From the NCBI GenBank assembly GCA_949752795.1, contig OX457060.1, positions 105,908,949 to 105,972,948 of the forward strand: a DNA stretch of 64,000 nt, written 5' to 3'. Below, in pieces: positions 1 through 13,335 of the stretch (its first letter is position 1; every line of letters starts with the position of its first letter). Source of the DNA: Hyperoodon ampullatus. Its lineage: Eukaryota; Chordata; Mammalia; Artiodactyla; Ziphiidae. Under the pieces are notes generated by a model that worked only from the letters and a program-made list of their open reading frames with translations, was not told the origin of the DNA and did not search any database. The position numbers and the translations under genes were made by a program.

Positions 1-3000
1 TTAAAAAGAGTGAAAATGTGGTCATTAAAATTCCTGATGATAATAACATTTAGACATTGGGATAAAGGGATGGGGTAAAAACCAAAGTAAATAAAACCTA
101 AAACTGTGCTAAGATTAATCCTAGATATTGCTAAAATTATAACTTTCGGGTGTTGCTATAATTACTATAGATATTGCTAAAAATATAAATTTGTATATAA
201 ACAAGCAAACAAACAAACAAAAAGACAGGAATTGGATGTGTAACTTCCAATCCCACTAATAAAAAAGAAATTTAGTAAAAGAAATCCAATCAAACAAAGC
301 AAGAAAGGAACAAAAAAAAGGAAAAAGGCAGTGCAAAAGACAAAACGTAAGATGGCAGGAGTAAGTTCAAATATATCTGTTATTATAACTTTTAAAAGTT
401 TTCTATTAAAAGAATAATTAGATTTTTGAAAAACAAGGTATGATTGAAAAAACTGTACTTACAAGAAAATTGTGCTGAAAGTTTGAAAATGATATATTAA
501 TCAAATGCTCCGAAAATAAGAACAACGTTGACAATATTACAATCAAGGACAAATAGAATTTACAATTATAATAAAACAGAAAAGAATAATTTTTGATATT
601 GGTCAAATATACACTGTGCCTCTTTCTATCCTTTTATAATCCCCATTCTCAACAAAGAAAACACCAACCTCAGCTTAGAGGCTTCTGCAAGCACTGATAA
701 TGCCTCAGCATTTATAACTTTTTGTTTTTAGTATGTGTATTTTTATAGCTAAGTTCTATTCGTGGATATTTCACTTTGGCTTTCCAATTACAGTTTTGAT
801 GGTTTTCTTTTTAAATAAATTTTTTGAAGTATAAAAAGCAAGTGAATGTAAAATATACCAAGGAAATAATAGCATTTGTGAGACTTTGGTAGGGCAAAAT
901 ACTCGAAGGTACCATGTGATGCTACACAAATATGACAAAAAACAAAAGATGATGTGGCACAGAATGGTTAGCTGCTCACCAAACCTGCAGATAGCGAGAC
1001 TGCATTTCCCAGCCTCCTTTCCCAGGTGACAGAGTCCTGGCCAATGGCATGTGAGTGGAAGTCAAATTTTAATCTCTATCATGCCATTTTCTATTCTCTT
1101 CCTCCTCTGATGACTAAACCCAAGGCTCTAGTGACAGGAGGAAGGATATAACAAAAGGAGTTTGGGAGTTGAATTGTGTTCCCACAGAGGTAACAGCAAA
1201 TATTGATGCATACTGCCTTGTCATCCAGGAAGATTTCCCTCTAGAAAGTCTTCAGGGCAGCGAACTTTTTCTTTCACTCAACTGGTTGGTAATATGATGG
1301 AGAGACACACATACAGAAACACACTCACTCACTCCACACACTTGTGCTTAGTATTCTACTGGTTATATTCCTTGATCTGAGGTTTTTATTATATTATGTA
1401 TGATAACTAGGTTTTTTCTTTTATCAGCATTTGAATAATCAACAGAATTCATCATATTACTTAAGGGAATATACCTTTTTTTTGAGGTTTTTAGCAATGA
1501 ATTTAATATAGGCAAGGGAAAGCTCTAACTATAAATACATCTCATCTGTTCATTGTAGCAGGCCCATAAGTAGTCTTAGAAAGGATCTGGAAGCTCCTAC
1601 TTCAAGTTGTGGGTGTATGGCCATAAATTAGTAAAATCACATAAAAAAATTCCAAGGTTAAAGATTTTCATTACTTTAGACTGACCTTCTTCCAGTTAGT
1701 ACCAAAAAAGGTTCTTACATTATAATGATGAGAGAATGAATTTCTTTCTTAATATTATTTATGTATGTGTGAATTGTTCTTTTGTGTGTATGCGTGTTTA
1801 ACAAATTTCTAATCATGGGTGACCCATACTCACTATCTATTAAGTTATTGACTAATATTTTCTGATATCACTTTCATTTATTCAACAAACATTACTGGGT
1901 ACCAATCAGTCAGGTGTTGTGAGAAACACTCTTTGCTCTAGACCTGAGGGACCAAGACTAGGCTCCTATTCTCAAGAAGCTCTAATAGGGGAGAAAATGG
2001 AGAGAGAAAAAAATTCCAATATAGTACTATAAGTTCACTCTAGTCTAATAAATGAAAATTGAAATATTAGTGAGATAAGTTATTTTTGGCTGGTAAAGAT
2101 GACTATTACTTTTTAATGTTAGTCGGTGTATGGGAAAAATGGATATCTCATACCATGCTGCGAGAATAAAAATTATAGATTCTGGATACAATTTGGGAAT
2201 ATGCCATAAAAGCCTTAAAATGTGCAAACCTTTGGCCCACAGATTCCATGTCTTTGATTCTGTCATGAAGAAATATTCATGAATGTATTCAACCAATATG
2301 CTTCTAGGATATTCATCCAGCATTGCTATTATTAGTAAAAAATTGTAATTAATTTAAATGGCTAATAATCAGTACATTTTTATAAACCAGCCATAGGGTA
2401 GAATGCTGCACAGCTTTTAGAAGAAGATGCTGTAGAAGAGGATTTCGACATGAAAAATTTTTCACATCCTATTTTTGTATTAAATGAAAAGATAAATTAC
2501 AAATATATCCATCCTTAGGTGTTTACATTTATCTCTGGGTAATAGAGTTGCAGGGATTTTTATTTTCTGGTACATGCATATTTATACTTTCTAACCTGGA
2601 AATGTCCCTCGAACAAACAACTGACCATTGGGAAATGGGAGCCTATCAAATCCATTACAAAGAGACTCTGTTATATATGTGCTGCTTTTATGAGTATGAG
2701 AGGTGCCCAAGGTATGGTGGTCATATTAATTTAGAATTAAAATCTTGAGGATCTGTATAAAAGGTGTCAATTGTTTCACTATATGCTTGATAATCTGAAA
2801 ATCCAGGAATCACTGATACATTTTGGCATCCTCCCTCTTTACCCAACTGCTATTATGACACAGTAGCATGTGTATGGTACTTAATAACCCTGGCAAAATG
2901 GAAGTGTGTTTATTGCTTTCTTTTTAAAGAGTTTTGTCTACACTTCCAGTGTTACAACAGCTAGAGAATAATGATAGTAGTCACATAAAGTAGATGTTAT

Positions 3001-3600
3001 ATCTTCAGTGATGAGGACAGGCTACAGGAAAAGTATGTAAAAATTTTTTAAACTTGCTTCTGCAGTTTGAGAGGGTTGGTTGTCACCTTGACTGAATGAG
3101 ATTTATCATTTCCTTGGGGTGAGATTTCTTATAATGACTGAATTTCTCTTAGTTATTTATAAAATCAATTAAATGAATAAATGCATTAATTACAAACCTT
3201 GGTGTTATCATTTTATCTACTTAAGCGCTATTTATCACCTATATCCTCAATACCAGGCGAGCAGTCTGAGGAGGTTCAGGGAAACTATGTTTGCCAATAG
3301 GTTAAGATGAAATCTAAAGTTGATTTGCCTTTCATAGGTTCTTTAAGAGAGGTAAATTTTCTACCGGATATCCGAGATGGGACTAACAAGCTCGTGTATT
3401 TCTATGGAAGGAAAATACATTCTATTTTCCACAAGACATTATCTTGTAAACAGTTAAGAGTCAGTGGTCACATTAGACTAAATTGACCAGAACTATCTTA
3501 GACACAGGAAGGCTCTAACTGGGTAACCAGAGGAAATTCAATCATTTCTATGGTTTGGTATTCTGGATTTGGTTAATTTAGCACTGAAAAATAGTTTTTC
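1..3600. other. AT-rich intergenic DNA, no gene seen
   Basis: No convincing coding region or RNA gene was found. There is a short (CAAA)n run near 200-223. Sequence at about 960-1200, with a thymine-poor 'CCCAGCCTCC' stretch, and at 1880-2000 has the feel of old, decayed interspersed repeats, but I cannot assign families. The short open frames here have no recognisable similarity. Confidence 0.5.
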
Positions 3601-3765
3601 CTGTACAGCACTGAGAACTCTACTCAGTACTCTGTAATGACCTATATGGGAAAAGAATCTAAAAAAGAGTGGATATATGTATATGTATAACTGATTCACA
3701 CCTGAAACTAACACAACATTGTAAATCAACTATACACCACTAAAAATTTTTTAAAGATAAAAAGT
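3601..3765 (+). mobile_element. L1 3' end fragment (cetartiodactyl type)
   Basis: It carries the characteristic L1 tail of this lineage: 'ACTCTGTAATGACCTATATG', then 'ATGTATAACTGATTCAC', then 'AACACAACATTGTAAATCAA', and ends in an A/T-rich run. It is strongly 5' truncated with no coding part left. Confidence 0.8.
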
Positions 3766-4399
3766 TTTTCCTTTTTAGTTTTCTAATAAAATTCCATTTG
3801 AAAAAAATACCAACACAAAACACATATGCCATCTGTACAACTGAAGAGGATCAATGAGCCCTCAATGTTAGTTCAGGCTCACCTATAAATTACTTGCATG
3901 ATTTGGACAAGCTCGTACAGACTTCTCTGAGCCTTAGATTTCACTTCTGTGAAATGCCAAGTTTGGTCTATGTGGTTCCCCAAATACTTTTTGGGTTTAT
4001 AGGCTATCATTTAATGATAATGAGAAAAAGTCTGTCCACGCTGAGATGCTGGTAACGGTATCACATTCAATCTGCTTTAGAAGAGCAAAGAGTCTGGAAG
4101 TATTTAAACAATTGGAGGCCAAGAAGGAGAGACTGGGGACAACAATAAGCATTACGAAATTTCTGCCTTAACTTTTCATTCATATTGGTATATAAACAAC
4201 TTGGGCATAAATGTGAAAATATCCTAGTGTAGACTAAGATAAGTGGTGATTAAATATAGAGTAGTATAATATAAGGTACTATGTGATAGCTATAGCAGTA
4301 GTAATCTGAGAACAGAGAAGAACAAAAGGTTCCTTTCTTTTGGATACCAAAAAAAATATTGAAGAATATCATTTATAAGCAAGAATTGCTGAATGGTAA

Positions 4400-4960
4400 T
4401 TGGGTTGTTTGGTGGATTAAAAATGAACCCCAATTCTTTGACATTCCTCCCATCTAGAAGTGAGGGTCTATGTCCCCTCACTTTAAATCACTGTGGGCTC
4501 CAGGCCTGCTTTTACCATTGGACTGTGGCAGAAACAACACTGTGCCAGTTTCCAGGACCAGAACATAAGAAACTGGCAGTTTCTACTTCCTGTTTCTTGA
4601 AAAACTCTTTCTGGGAGCCCTGGGTTGTCCTGTAAGAAATCCAACCACCTTGCTACAAAGGTCACATGTTGATACTCTGGTCAATAGTTCCAGCTGACCT
4701 CAGCCTTCTAGACCCTCCTAGAAGTAATAGTAATAGTCATGCAAGTGAAAGGTCTTGGACCTTCCGGACCATCCCATTCACCAGTTTATATAACTTGATG
4801 ATGTCAATCAATCCCACATGGAGAGGAGTCTCTCAGCTAAAACCTGTTCAACTTCTTTACCCACAAAATTGTGAGATACAGCAAAATTGTTGTTTGACAC
4901 TCCTAAAGCTCCGGGTAAGCTGTTATGCAGCAATGGGTAACTGAAACAAGATGATAAAAG
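4400..4960 (+). mobile_element. MLT1-like LTR (MaLR family), degraded
   Basis: The order of recognisable pieces is that of MLT1-type LTRs: a 'GTGCCAGTTTCC' block, a middle part with 'CCAGCTGACC', and the end 'CTGTTATGCAGCAATGGGTAACTGAAAC'-like sequence at about 4919-4949. It is an old solo LTR; no internal viral sequence adjoins it. Confidence 0.6.
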
Positions 4961-7900
4961 ATTCTTAGAAGCAGGTCTTTTTTCCCTGAAATTTTATTTG
5001 GTTTGTGGTATACTGGGGAGATAGTTTATGACATCAGACCTTCTAATCTTGGATCTTCTAATCTTGGATGACTCCTGGAGTGTTACATCTAGAAAGAGAA
5101 TTGCATTACTTCTATACATTTTTTTGCCCCTTCTCCTTTATATTCTTTGTTGGCTGCCTGCCCATTAGAGGACCGGAATTCCTTTATGTCTGTTGAATGG
5201 TAATCCAAGCTCCATTAGGTAAGATTCAACAAGCTCTTATTCTGAACTGGGAATTCCTCCCCAAATATTTCTGCCTTTCATAGTTGATACCATATTGGGA
5301 TTGGGAGAAATTCCCTATCTATTTTCTATCAACTAGATTTAGATAGAAGAGCCAAGACTTTCGATAGAGAATTTTTTGCTACTTACACTCATCCTGTTCA
5401 CCTCAGGCAAATTACTCAAACTCTCTGAGCACCAGATTTGCTTTTTTTTTTTAAATAAAATGAGGATAATAATTCCTTCTTTGTTGTGAGGTTGGTAGCA
5501 AATATACACGTACAAAGTATGAAATAAAATTCATATTTTATGACAAGACAAGAAAAATATTGACAAAAAAATCTCTGCCTTTTGACCTCCTCTCTCCCCC
5601 CTACTTTGCATTGCATATCTGCATTATGCATCGACCAAATCTCCCCCACCTGCAGAAATACCTGCTCAACCATAAAGAACAACATTCCCCTAGCATCAAC
5701 AAGATGACTCCTTAAAGATAACATTCCTTCTTGATCTCGTAAGGGGTCACATGGCACTTAGATCTGGATCATATAAACTGTCAATAATATGTCATTTGAG
5801 GTACAGCCCTCTGTCTCAAACTGTGCCTTGACTGTGTGTTATATAACTGTGCCTTGACTTCTAATGGGCGGAACAGTTCTCAGAGCTTTCTGAGATGCTC
5901 TTCCTGGGTTATAATCCTCAAATTTGGCTTGAATAAAAATTTCCATTTCTTTCTTAGATCGACTGACTATTTTTTCATCGACAAAAGTATATTCCATAAA
6001 ATAACCTGGCCACAAAATATGACATATAGTATAGAATAAATTTGATGATTAGAATAAGTTTTTCCCAGATTCCAGTCCCTGAAACTGCTTCTCTTTCTAT
6101 TCACTACAATTACCGAATGCCTGCCATATTTCAGGTTCTGATCTATATACTGGAGATACAAAGATAGATAAGTTACAGTTTCTGGTTTTGTGGAGCTGAG
6201 ATCAAGAAGGAATTTGGAAATTAAATCAGACAATTAAAATCGGACGGCTCACAACTAAGGAATTGTAAGGGCTCATTTACACATCATGGCAGCTTACAGA
6301 ACACAAAAAACATGGAAGTTATTAAGATACAGAATGAAACTCAGCAAGAGAGATTATCTACAAGCACCGAGTGAAGCAGGACACAAATCATGTTCTCAGA
6401 GTCAGAGAAGAAGTTAAGAACAAGAAACATAGTGTTAAATAAAACCTGGGCAACCAGAAACCCAAGTGAATTAAATATGCAGAATAACCCTTTAGACAGG
6501 CATTTTGTAAAAGGCTTGGTATATGATGCTCTTTCGTTAAAGAGATTTAAAGGAAGGTAAATTTGAACAGTTGGTGCCAGTAGTACAACACTCATTGTCA
6601 AACCAGACCATTATACCGTGAGAAACTGAAAGTGAAACTAATGGCAGTAAACTCTTAGTAGCCCACCTACTAACATGAATGCATACATATGTATATTTAA
6701 TCTGATGGACAGCAGCTCTAAAAGTCACCTAATCTGTACCCTTAGGGACGTAAAACAACCCCTGATACATATTCAGCCAGAGGCCTATTATAGGCAACAT
6801 AAGGAGCATTAGTAGGGAAAACAAATAGAATAGACAAAGCTCTCACTCAGCCCCATGTGCACCATCCTTCAGGCCCTGCCTCCTGCCTCCTGATCCTTCC
6901 TGCCACTTCTCCAGACAAAAGAGTTTAATGAAGAGTATTTAAAAGGGAATGATATGCTGTGATAACATATGTTAGCATTTCATTCATTCAAAAGTATTGA
7001 TTGAGTACCAGCTATATTTCCAGTATACATATTAAATTATATACATTTTTCTTTTAACACAAATGATTCTTTGAGCAATTGGTTTTCATGAACTATCTTA
7101 AGGTCTCTTCCAGCCTTAATACCCAGGGATCCTGGAGCCAAGAAATTTCTTTGGGACAATTATTTTTGCCGAAAGGAAGGTTTTATTCTATCTCCACTCC
7201 AAAATTGATTACCCAACTTAAATATGTCTATTTTTGTACAAAACTGTGTTTGGCTTAGGACAAAGCTATCATCAGTATTCAAAGCAATGGAAAACACATG
7301 AATTTGGTTATTATGTTCTGAAAGTGTCCAAAACAGAGATAAATTAATATCACTGTTAAAGATCTTTATAGTTAGAAAATGTATACTTTAAAATGTATAA
7401 AATATATAATTTATAACATAAGTAAATTAATAGTTAGATCTGACCTAAAAATGCCTTAAGGTACCTTGCCTCCAAAAATGGAATTGAAACATTAAAACTA
7501 GAGCTCTAAAGCTAGGATTTTATGATCAGATATTGCAATTCATTATTTTTAGGATATCTTGATATTTGGTTAACTATATATTTTTCCACGGTTTCCAACT
7601 TTCCTATTTAGATATAAAAATTTTAGAAAATGTATAAAGATAAAATTGATTCTGATCCTATTTAGGGAATGTTTTATTCTGCTAAGTATTTTTAGATTTT
7701 TATTTTGATGTTTATTAGAAAAATGTTTCCTCTTAAACTATATGAATAAATGTTAAGAAATCTAGGAATTTCTGCCTGTAACATTTGATACACAGAAAGA
7801 AATATATTTTGTTTAGATATCTTTAAGTAGAAGACATTTTCTGAACTTTTTATTTATGAATCATACTTCTGACCTTTTTTCACTGAATGTTATTCATTAT

Positions 7901-8155
7901 TTTAATTAATTCATCTGGAATGACAATACTCTATGAAGTTTTAAGTTGGATAAATATTTGAATTCCTTAGGGACTGAGAATATTATGCCCAAACTTTGCT
8001 CTCAGGAAAAGAATAAGAAAGCCCAAGGGAAACCAAACCAGTAATCAAATCTCAAAATCTTTCAAAGAGAGGTATGTATTTACCTGAAACTATGAAAGAA
8101 AATTATCTCTACATTACATAAAATACAACTTCCATGTAATGTAATTAGTAGTTAA
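4960..8155. other. AT-rich intergenic DNA, no gene seen
   Basis: There is no credible coding sequence. A short tandem duplication 'CTTCTAATCTTGGAT' x2 lies at about 5039-5068, and 'CTGTGCCTTGACT' is repeated near 5822-5860. Stretches near 6115-6200 and 6980-7030 resemble old MIR/L2-class debris but are too decayed to assign. Confidence 0.45.
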
Positions 8156-8159
8156 TAGT

Positions 8160-9170
8160 GACATACAAATTTTTTTTAATCTCAGGTACAAATAGTTGCC
8201 ATTCTCATTTTTTGGATCATGGTACACCATCATTATTGGCACACACTTCTCTTGTTGGGTTTTGTCTTAATTTTACTATTGATATATTTCCTCTTCAGAT
8301 CCTACTCCAACTTATATCTACACCCCTCCCCCATGGTATACGCTGATGTATTTTATGTCTCAGAAAAATTTTGTATCCCTAAAACATGCAGTGTTTATTT
8401 TCTATACATGTGCTTTTAATTTACTCAAATGGTATTGCACTATGTATTTTTCACTTAGCATGTTTACAAGATTTATCCATGTGGCTTTGATTACATCTAG
8501 TTCATTATTTCTGACTACTTCATAGCATACTATAATATGCATCATCACATTTTATCTATCCATTGTCTCAGAGATGGACAACTAAGGTGCCTTCAAATGT
8601 CCACTTTCACAAATAATGCTGAGGTAAACCATCTTGTATCTGTTTCTTTATGGGCCTGTGCAAGATTGCCTCTGGGCATATGACCAGGACTGGGGTTTCT
8701 GAGTCATAGGTTACATGCATATTTACTTGTCTATCTTATTTGCCTTTCTAAAGAACCAGCTCTTGTTTTTTTTATCTCTCCTATCAAATTTTAATTTTAA
8801 TTTTTTGTCATTCTCTAGTTTATTGATTCTGCATCTATCTTTATTATTTCCTTCTTCTTCTTCTCCTCTTTTTTCTCTACCAGCTTTACTCTGTTGTTCC
8901 TTCTTCACCTTCTTGGGTTGAACTCCTAGGTCATTTGTTTTCAATTGTTCTAGTTTTCTAATAAATACATTCAGAACTATAATGTTTCCATTAAGCATTG
9001 CTTGAGTAAAGTTCCTTAGACTTGATATACAGTACATTGTCTTTTATTTCTAAGTATTTTGTAAGTTCCCCCCACCCTGCTTTTTTTTGTTTAACAAAAG
9101 GTCATTTAGTAGTATGCTATTTAAAATATCCAAAACATGTTTGGTTTTTTTTTAAGGCATTCTTTTAAGC
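8160..9170 (-). mobile_element. Old L1 fragment(s), antisense
   Basis: Plus-strand text reads as the reverse complement of L1: the 3' region block 'TTCACTTAGCATGTTTACAA', the 'CATTTTATCTATCCATTGTC' block and, further right, the ORF2 antisense 'AAAGAACCAGCTCTTG' and 'GGTCATTTGTTTTCAATTG'. The two parts may be separate insertions. Reading frames are destroyed. Confidence 0.65.
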
Positions 9171-9229
9171 CTAGTTCTACAGATAAGTTGGCTTAATATG
9201 TTGGAGTGAGCTAAACATAAACCACTGCT

Positions 9230-10575
9230 ACCCTGTGGACCTACTCGAGCGTGGCCCTAATACACAATAATGAGGGGAAATCCTCCCAGAGAGCCGAGCT
9301 TCAGGACTCACACTAGGTGACCACTTTCAGTAGTCTGAAAGAAGACTGTACATAAGATCTTGAGAAGTGCCATGTGGCTTGGCTGGTGGATCAGGAGCCT
9401 GGGTGAAGCACTGAAAGATCAGATGAAGGAAGATTGAGGAAGAGACACATGGATAAATCTTTGGAATGAGCATAGAATAAGGAGGAGAAAATGAACAACA
9501 AAGTATACAGGATAACTCATCCAGGGACACTTACCAGTCTCTGTCCTTGGTCATGCCATTGCTCACAATGGGTCTAAAGAGAGTAGTCATGGTGGTGGAG
9601 ATGGAGGCTGTATACGGACACAATAGCTTAGCTCAATACCGTAGCTTCCTTTTACTGATGCTAACCTAACTACTGCTGCTGCTGAATATCATATCTCCCA
9701 GCAGCACAGACTGATGCTGAGCCTTAAAATGGTACTGTCCTTCAAGGAGCTCAACCAACAACTCTGCAGCAAATTGGTTGCACTGGACCTCTTTACAGCA
9801 AAGGAAGCGTGACAATATTCAGGTGACCAGGAACCACCAGTCCTACCATATACTGCATTACCAGAATCTGCCAGTATGATAGAATGTTGAAATAGCCTCT
9901 TAACAGGTACAAGCCAAGGCATCAGCTTGTGGATGACTCTCTGTGGCACTGGAGTGCTGCTCTTCAGGATGCGATATATACTTTGAACCAATGGCCATTA
10001 TATATGTTGCAATGGCCAGGACACATGGGTATAGGAACGAAACAATAGAAATAGAAGTAGTTCCTGGCATCACTCACAATGAACCACTTTGGATGTCTGT
10101 CCTTCTATCTGCAAAACTTGGGTTATGCTGGATTACAGGGGACCAGTAGGGTTCTACTGAATCTGAGGCTGTGGCTGCCACCTGGTCATTTTTGACTCCT
10201 CAGGTCAATAGGCCAGGAAACAAATAAGAGTTACTATACAGGAAAGTGTAATTGAGTTACTATCATGAGAAGATAGAGTTACTACTGCATCATGGGGGCA
10301 AAGAGAAGTATGTCTGGAACTTAGGGGATTCACCTGATGATCATATGTCTGATGATAACAGTGAGAAGGCAACTACAACAACCATGAATTAGTTAGAAAA
10401 TGATAAAAAAGGGATCAGACCCCTCAAGGATGAGGGTCTGAATTTTCCTAAAGTGAAGCAACCTAGACTAGTGGAAATGCTAGCCAAGGATGAGTGGACT
10501 ATACAATGGTTTCTACAGAAGTAAGACGCTGCAGAGCCCTCATAGGCTCGTGACCAACTGCAGCAGTGGAGACTG
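9230..10575 (+). mobile_element. ERVL internal region remnant (pol, integrase side)
   Basis: The sequence follows the 3' part of an ERVL pol region: the RNase H/integrase entry at about 9590-9790, an apparent large internal loss near 9790-9940, then the integrase C-terminal side at about 9960-10570, including a stretch equivalent to 'TATGTCTGGAA...' at 10310. Many stops and frameshifts are present and no open frame exceeds about 100 codons. It is an ancient, defective endogenous retrovirus copy with no coding capacity, in the same orientation as the LTR to its right. Confidence 0.65.
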
Positions 10576-10714
10576 TAGTTTGTCCTATTAGCTTCCTATT
10601 GTTAGTATTTCATTTCATTTTATTTTAAAATTGTGACTGTCCACTAAACTGAAGAATAGTGACTAGACAGTGGAGCATAAGTAGATCTGTGCAGTGCAAG
10701 GGGAAGATTACAAC

Positions 10715-11190
10715 AGTTGCCATTGGTGTCCAACCCAGATCCCCTGTGTGATTATGTTTCCCATACATTCTAATAGCTTCTTACTTCAGGCACTGTGAAT
10801 CTTAGCCAGAGGTTTTCTTGGATCTCGGGAGGGTGCTTGGCCATATGTGGGGCAGACTGGAATGTCCAGGGAGCTAATGACCATGGGAACAGCACTTAAC
10901 CAATGAGGGACTGGAGTTGGTGGGTGAATACCCAGTTTTTTTGCCCTTCAAATGGGGTAAATCTGAGGCCTGCTCTACATCTCCCAGAGGGCCCCCGTGG
11001 GATTTAGTTTCATTGTCCAAAGTGATAACTTGTTCCTTAAAATGTTCTGTATTGACTTTCTTCCCCTCGCTGTGTCACTTCTGCATTCCCCTATTGGTGC
11101 TTTTTTAAGTCACCGTCAAAAGTAAAATATTTGCACTCAGATCCTTGGCTCAGGGTCTGACTGGGGAAAATCCAGCCTAAGACAATCAAT
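10715..11190 (+). mobile_element. 3' LTR of the ERVL remnant (LTR16-like)
   Basis: It follows the ERVL internal region directly. It has LTR-like order: 'TGGTGTCCAACCCAGATCCC', 'GGGAGGGTGCTTGGCCA', 'CAGAGGGCCCCCGTGGGAT', then a poly(A)-signal-like AGTAAAATA followed by 'CTCAGGGTCTGACTGGGG' and 'CCTAAGACA' near the end. The family name is by recall. No 5' LTR was recognised. Confidence 0.6.
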
Positions 11191-11329
11191 ACCTTAGCCC
11201 TCTCTCAGCCCTCTTTCCAGTCTTTCTAGCAGCCTCCAACTGTGTTAACATTACTATTAGTTTATCTCAGAATCCTTATTGATGGGTCTTTTTCCTTTTT
11301 TCCCTCTTTTTAATGTTTTTTCTTTACTT

Positions 11330-11735
11330 TTTGGTAGTGGTCATATAAGAAACAGTAAATGGTATTAATTATTCATTTCTCTTCTTTCTGGAGTGCTTCT
11401 TCCAAAAGTGTTTTCGATAATGGCTATGTGTGGTAAAACTTCTGAGACCTTGTATGCTTGAGAACCTCTTCATCTTACCCTCATATTTGAATGATCACTT
11501 AGATATAAAATTCTAATTCAAAGTTCCTTCAGCACTTTCAAATGAGTGCTCTCTTGTCCCCCTGTTTCTGCTGTTGCTGTTGGGAAACCTGATGTCATTT
11601 TAATTCTTGCTCCATTGTAGGTGTCTTGGTGAAGCTCTCTGAAACCTTTTAGAGTATTTTTTTCTTGTACACACTTTATTTCTACAATAAATAAAAGAGC
11701 AAATCGTCCATATGATCTATCGTTAAGATACATAT
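11330..11735 (-). mobile_element. Old L1/HAL1-like fragment, antisense
   Basis: Text such as 'AGATATAAAATTCTAATTCA' followed by 'CTTCAGCACTTTCAAATGAG' and 'GCTGTTGGGAAACCTGATGT' is the reverse-strand pattern of old L1-related elements. The assignment is tentative and the edges unclear. Confidence 0.45.
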
Positions 11736-11744
11736 ATTATATTT

Positions 11745-13205
11745 GGCATTTAAAAATGATCTCTCCTTCCATGGAACAGAATAGTGAGCCCAGAAATAAA
11801 CCCAAACACTTATGGCCAATTAATCTATGACAAAGGAGGCAAGGGTACACAATGGAGAAAAAACAGTCTCTTCAATTAGTGGTTCTGGGAAAACTGGACA
11901 GCTACATGTAAAAGAATGAAATTAGAATATTCTCTAACATGGTTTACAAAAATAAACCCAAAATGGATTAAAGATCTAAATGTAAGACCAGATACCATAA
12001 AACTCCTAGAGGAAAACAAAGGCAGAACACTCTCTGACATAAATCACAGCCATATTTTTTTGGGTCCATCCCTTAAAGTAAAGGAAATAAAAGCAAAAGG
12101 AAACAAATGGGACCTAATTAAACTTAAAAGCTTTTATACAGCAATGGAAACCATCCACAAAACGAATACAACCTACTGAATGGGAGAAGATATTTGCAAA
12201 TGATATGACCAATAAGGGATTAATATTCAACATATATAAACAGCTCATATAATACAACATCAAAAAACAATCTGATTAAAAACTGGGCAGAAGAACTGAA
12301 TAAGTATTTTTTCAAAGAGGACACACAGATGGCCAACAGGCATATGAAAAGTTGCTCAACATCAGTAATCATCAGGGAAATGCAAATCAAAACCACAATT
12401 AGATATCACTTCACACCTGTCAGAAAGTCTGTCATCAAAAAGAACACAAATAGCAAATGTTGGCAAGGATGTGGAGAAAAGGGAACCCTCGTACACTGGT
12501 GGTGGGAATGTAAATTGGTTGCAGCCACTGTGAAAAACAGTATGGAGGAGTCTCAGAAAACTAAAAATAGAACTACCATATGACCCAGCAATTCTACTCC
12601 TAGGTATATATCCAAAAAAAATAAAAACATTAATTCGAAAAGATACATGCACCACAATGTTCATAGCAGCATTATATACAATTACTAAGGTATGGAAGCA
12701 ACCTAAGTCCATCAACAGATGAATGGATAAAGATGTGGTATATATATATACATACATACATACATACAATGGACTACTATTCAGTCATACAAAAAGAATG
12801 AAATCTTGCCATTGCTACAACATGGATGGACTTGCATGGTATTATGCTAAATGAAATAAGTCAGACAGACAAAGACAAATACTGTATGATATCGCTTATA
12901 TGTGGAATCTAAAAAATACAACAAACTAGTGAATATAACAAAAAAGAAACAGACTCACAGATATAGAGAACAAACTAGTGGTTACCAGCGGGGAAGGGTG
13001 AAGGGGAATTATAGGAGTAAGGGATTAGGAGGTACAAACTATTATGTATAAAATAAGCTACAAAGATATATTGTACAATGCAGGGAATGTAGCCAATGTT
13101 TTACAATAACTAAATGGAGTATAAGCCTTAAAAATTGTGAATCACTATATTGTACACCTGTAACATATATTGCACATCAACTATACTTCAATAAAAACAA
13201 ACAAG
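11745..13205 (+). mobile_element. 5'-truncated L1: ORF2 C-terminal part and 3' UTR
   Basis: It begins inside ORF2. The open stretch 11916-12179 encodes L1 ORF2p C-terminal sequence with motifs [21 protein letters not shown] and [14 protein letters not shown] frameshift or stop then breaks the frame, but the rest of ORF2 is readable to about 12800. A 3' UTR follows, ending in 'ACTATACTTCAATAAAAACA' and an A-rich tail near 13200. It is not capable of transposition. Confidence 0.85.
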
Positions 13206-13322
13206 AAAAAAACAAAAAGCAATCTATCCTACCATTAAAGAGAAAGATAGCTTTATGGATCACTATAATTTGATGGGAAATGTGGCAACCATGAAGGTGT
13301 GCTGTTCAGATCTCCCCTCAAG

Positions 13323-13335
13323 AGAGAAGCTGCCA
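13323..13335 (+). repeat. Target-site duplication, left copy, of the 13.3 kb L1
   Basis: AGAGAAGCTGCCA is repeated exactly at 14047-14059, after the L1 poly(A). Confidence 0.85.

Noticed and set aside
8723..9037. 104-codon Lys/Glu-rich minus-strand frame
   Set aside because: It lies within old L1 sequence on the L1 sense strand and a TTC/CTT-rich run; it is not a host gene.
11916..12583. Possible host genes at 11916-12179 and 12329-12583
   Set aside because: The peptides are L1 ORF2 C-terminal sequence, broken by frameshifts.
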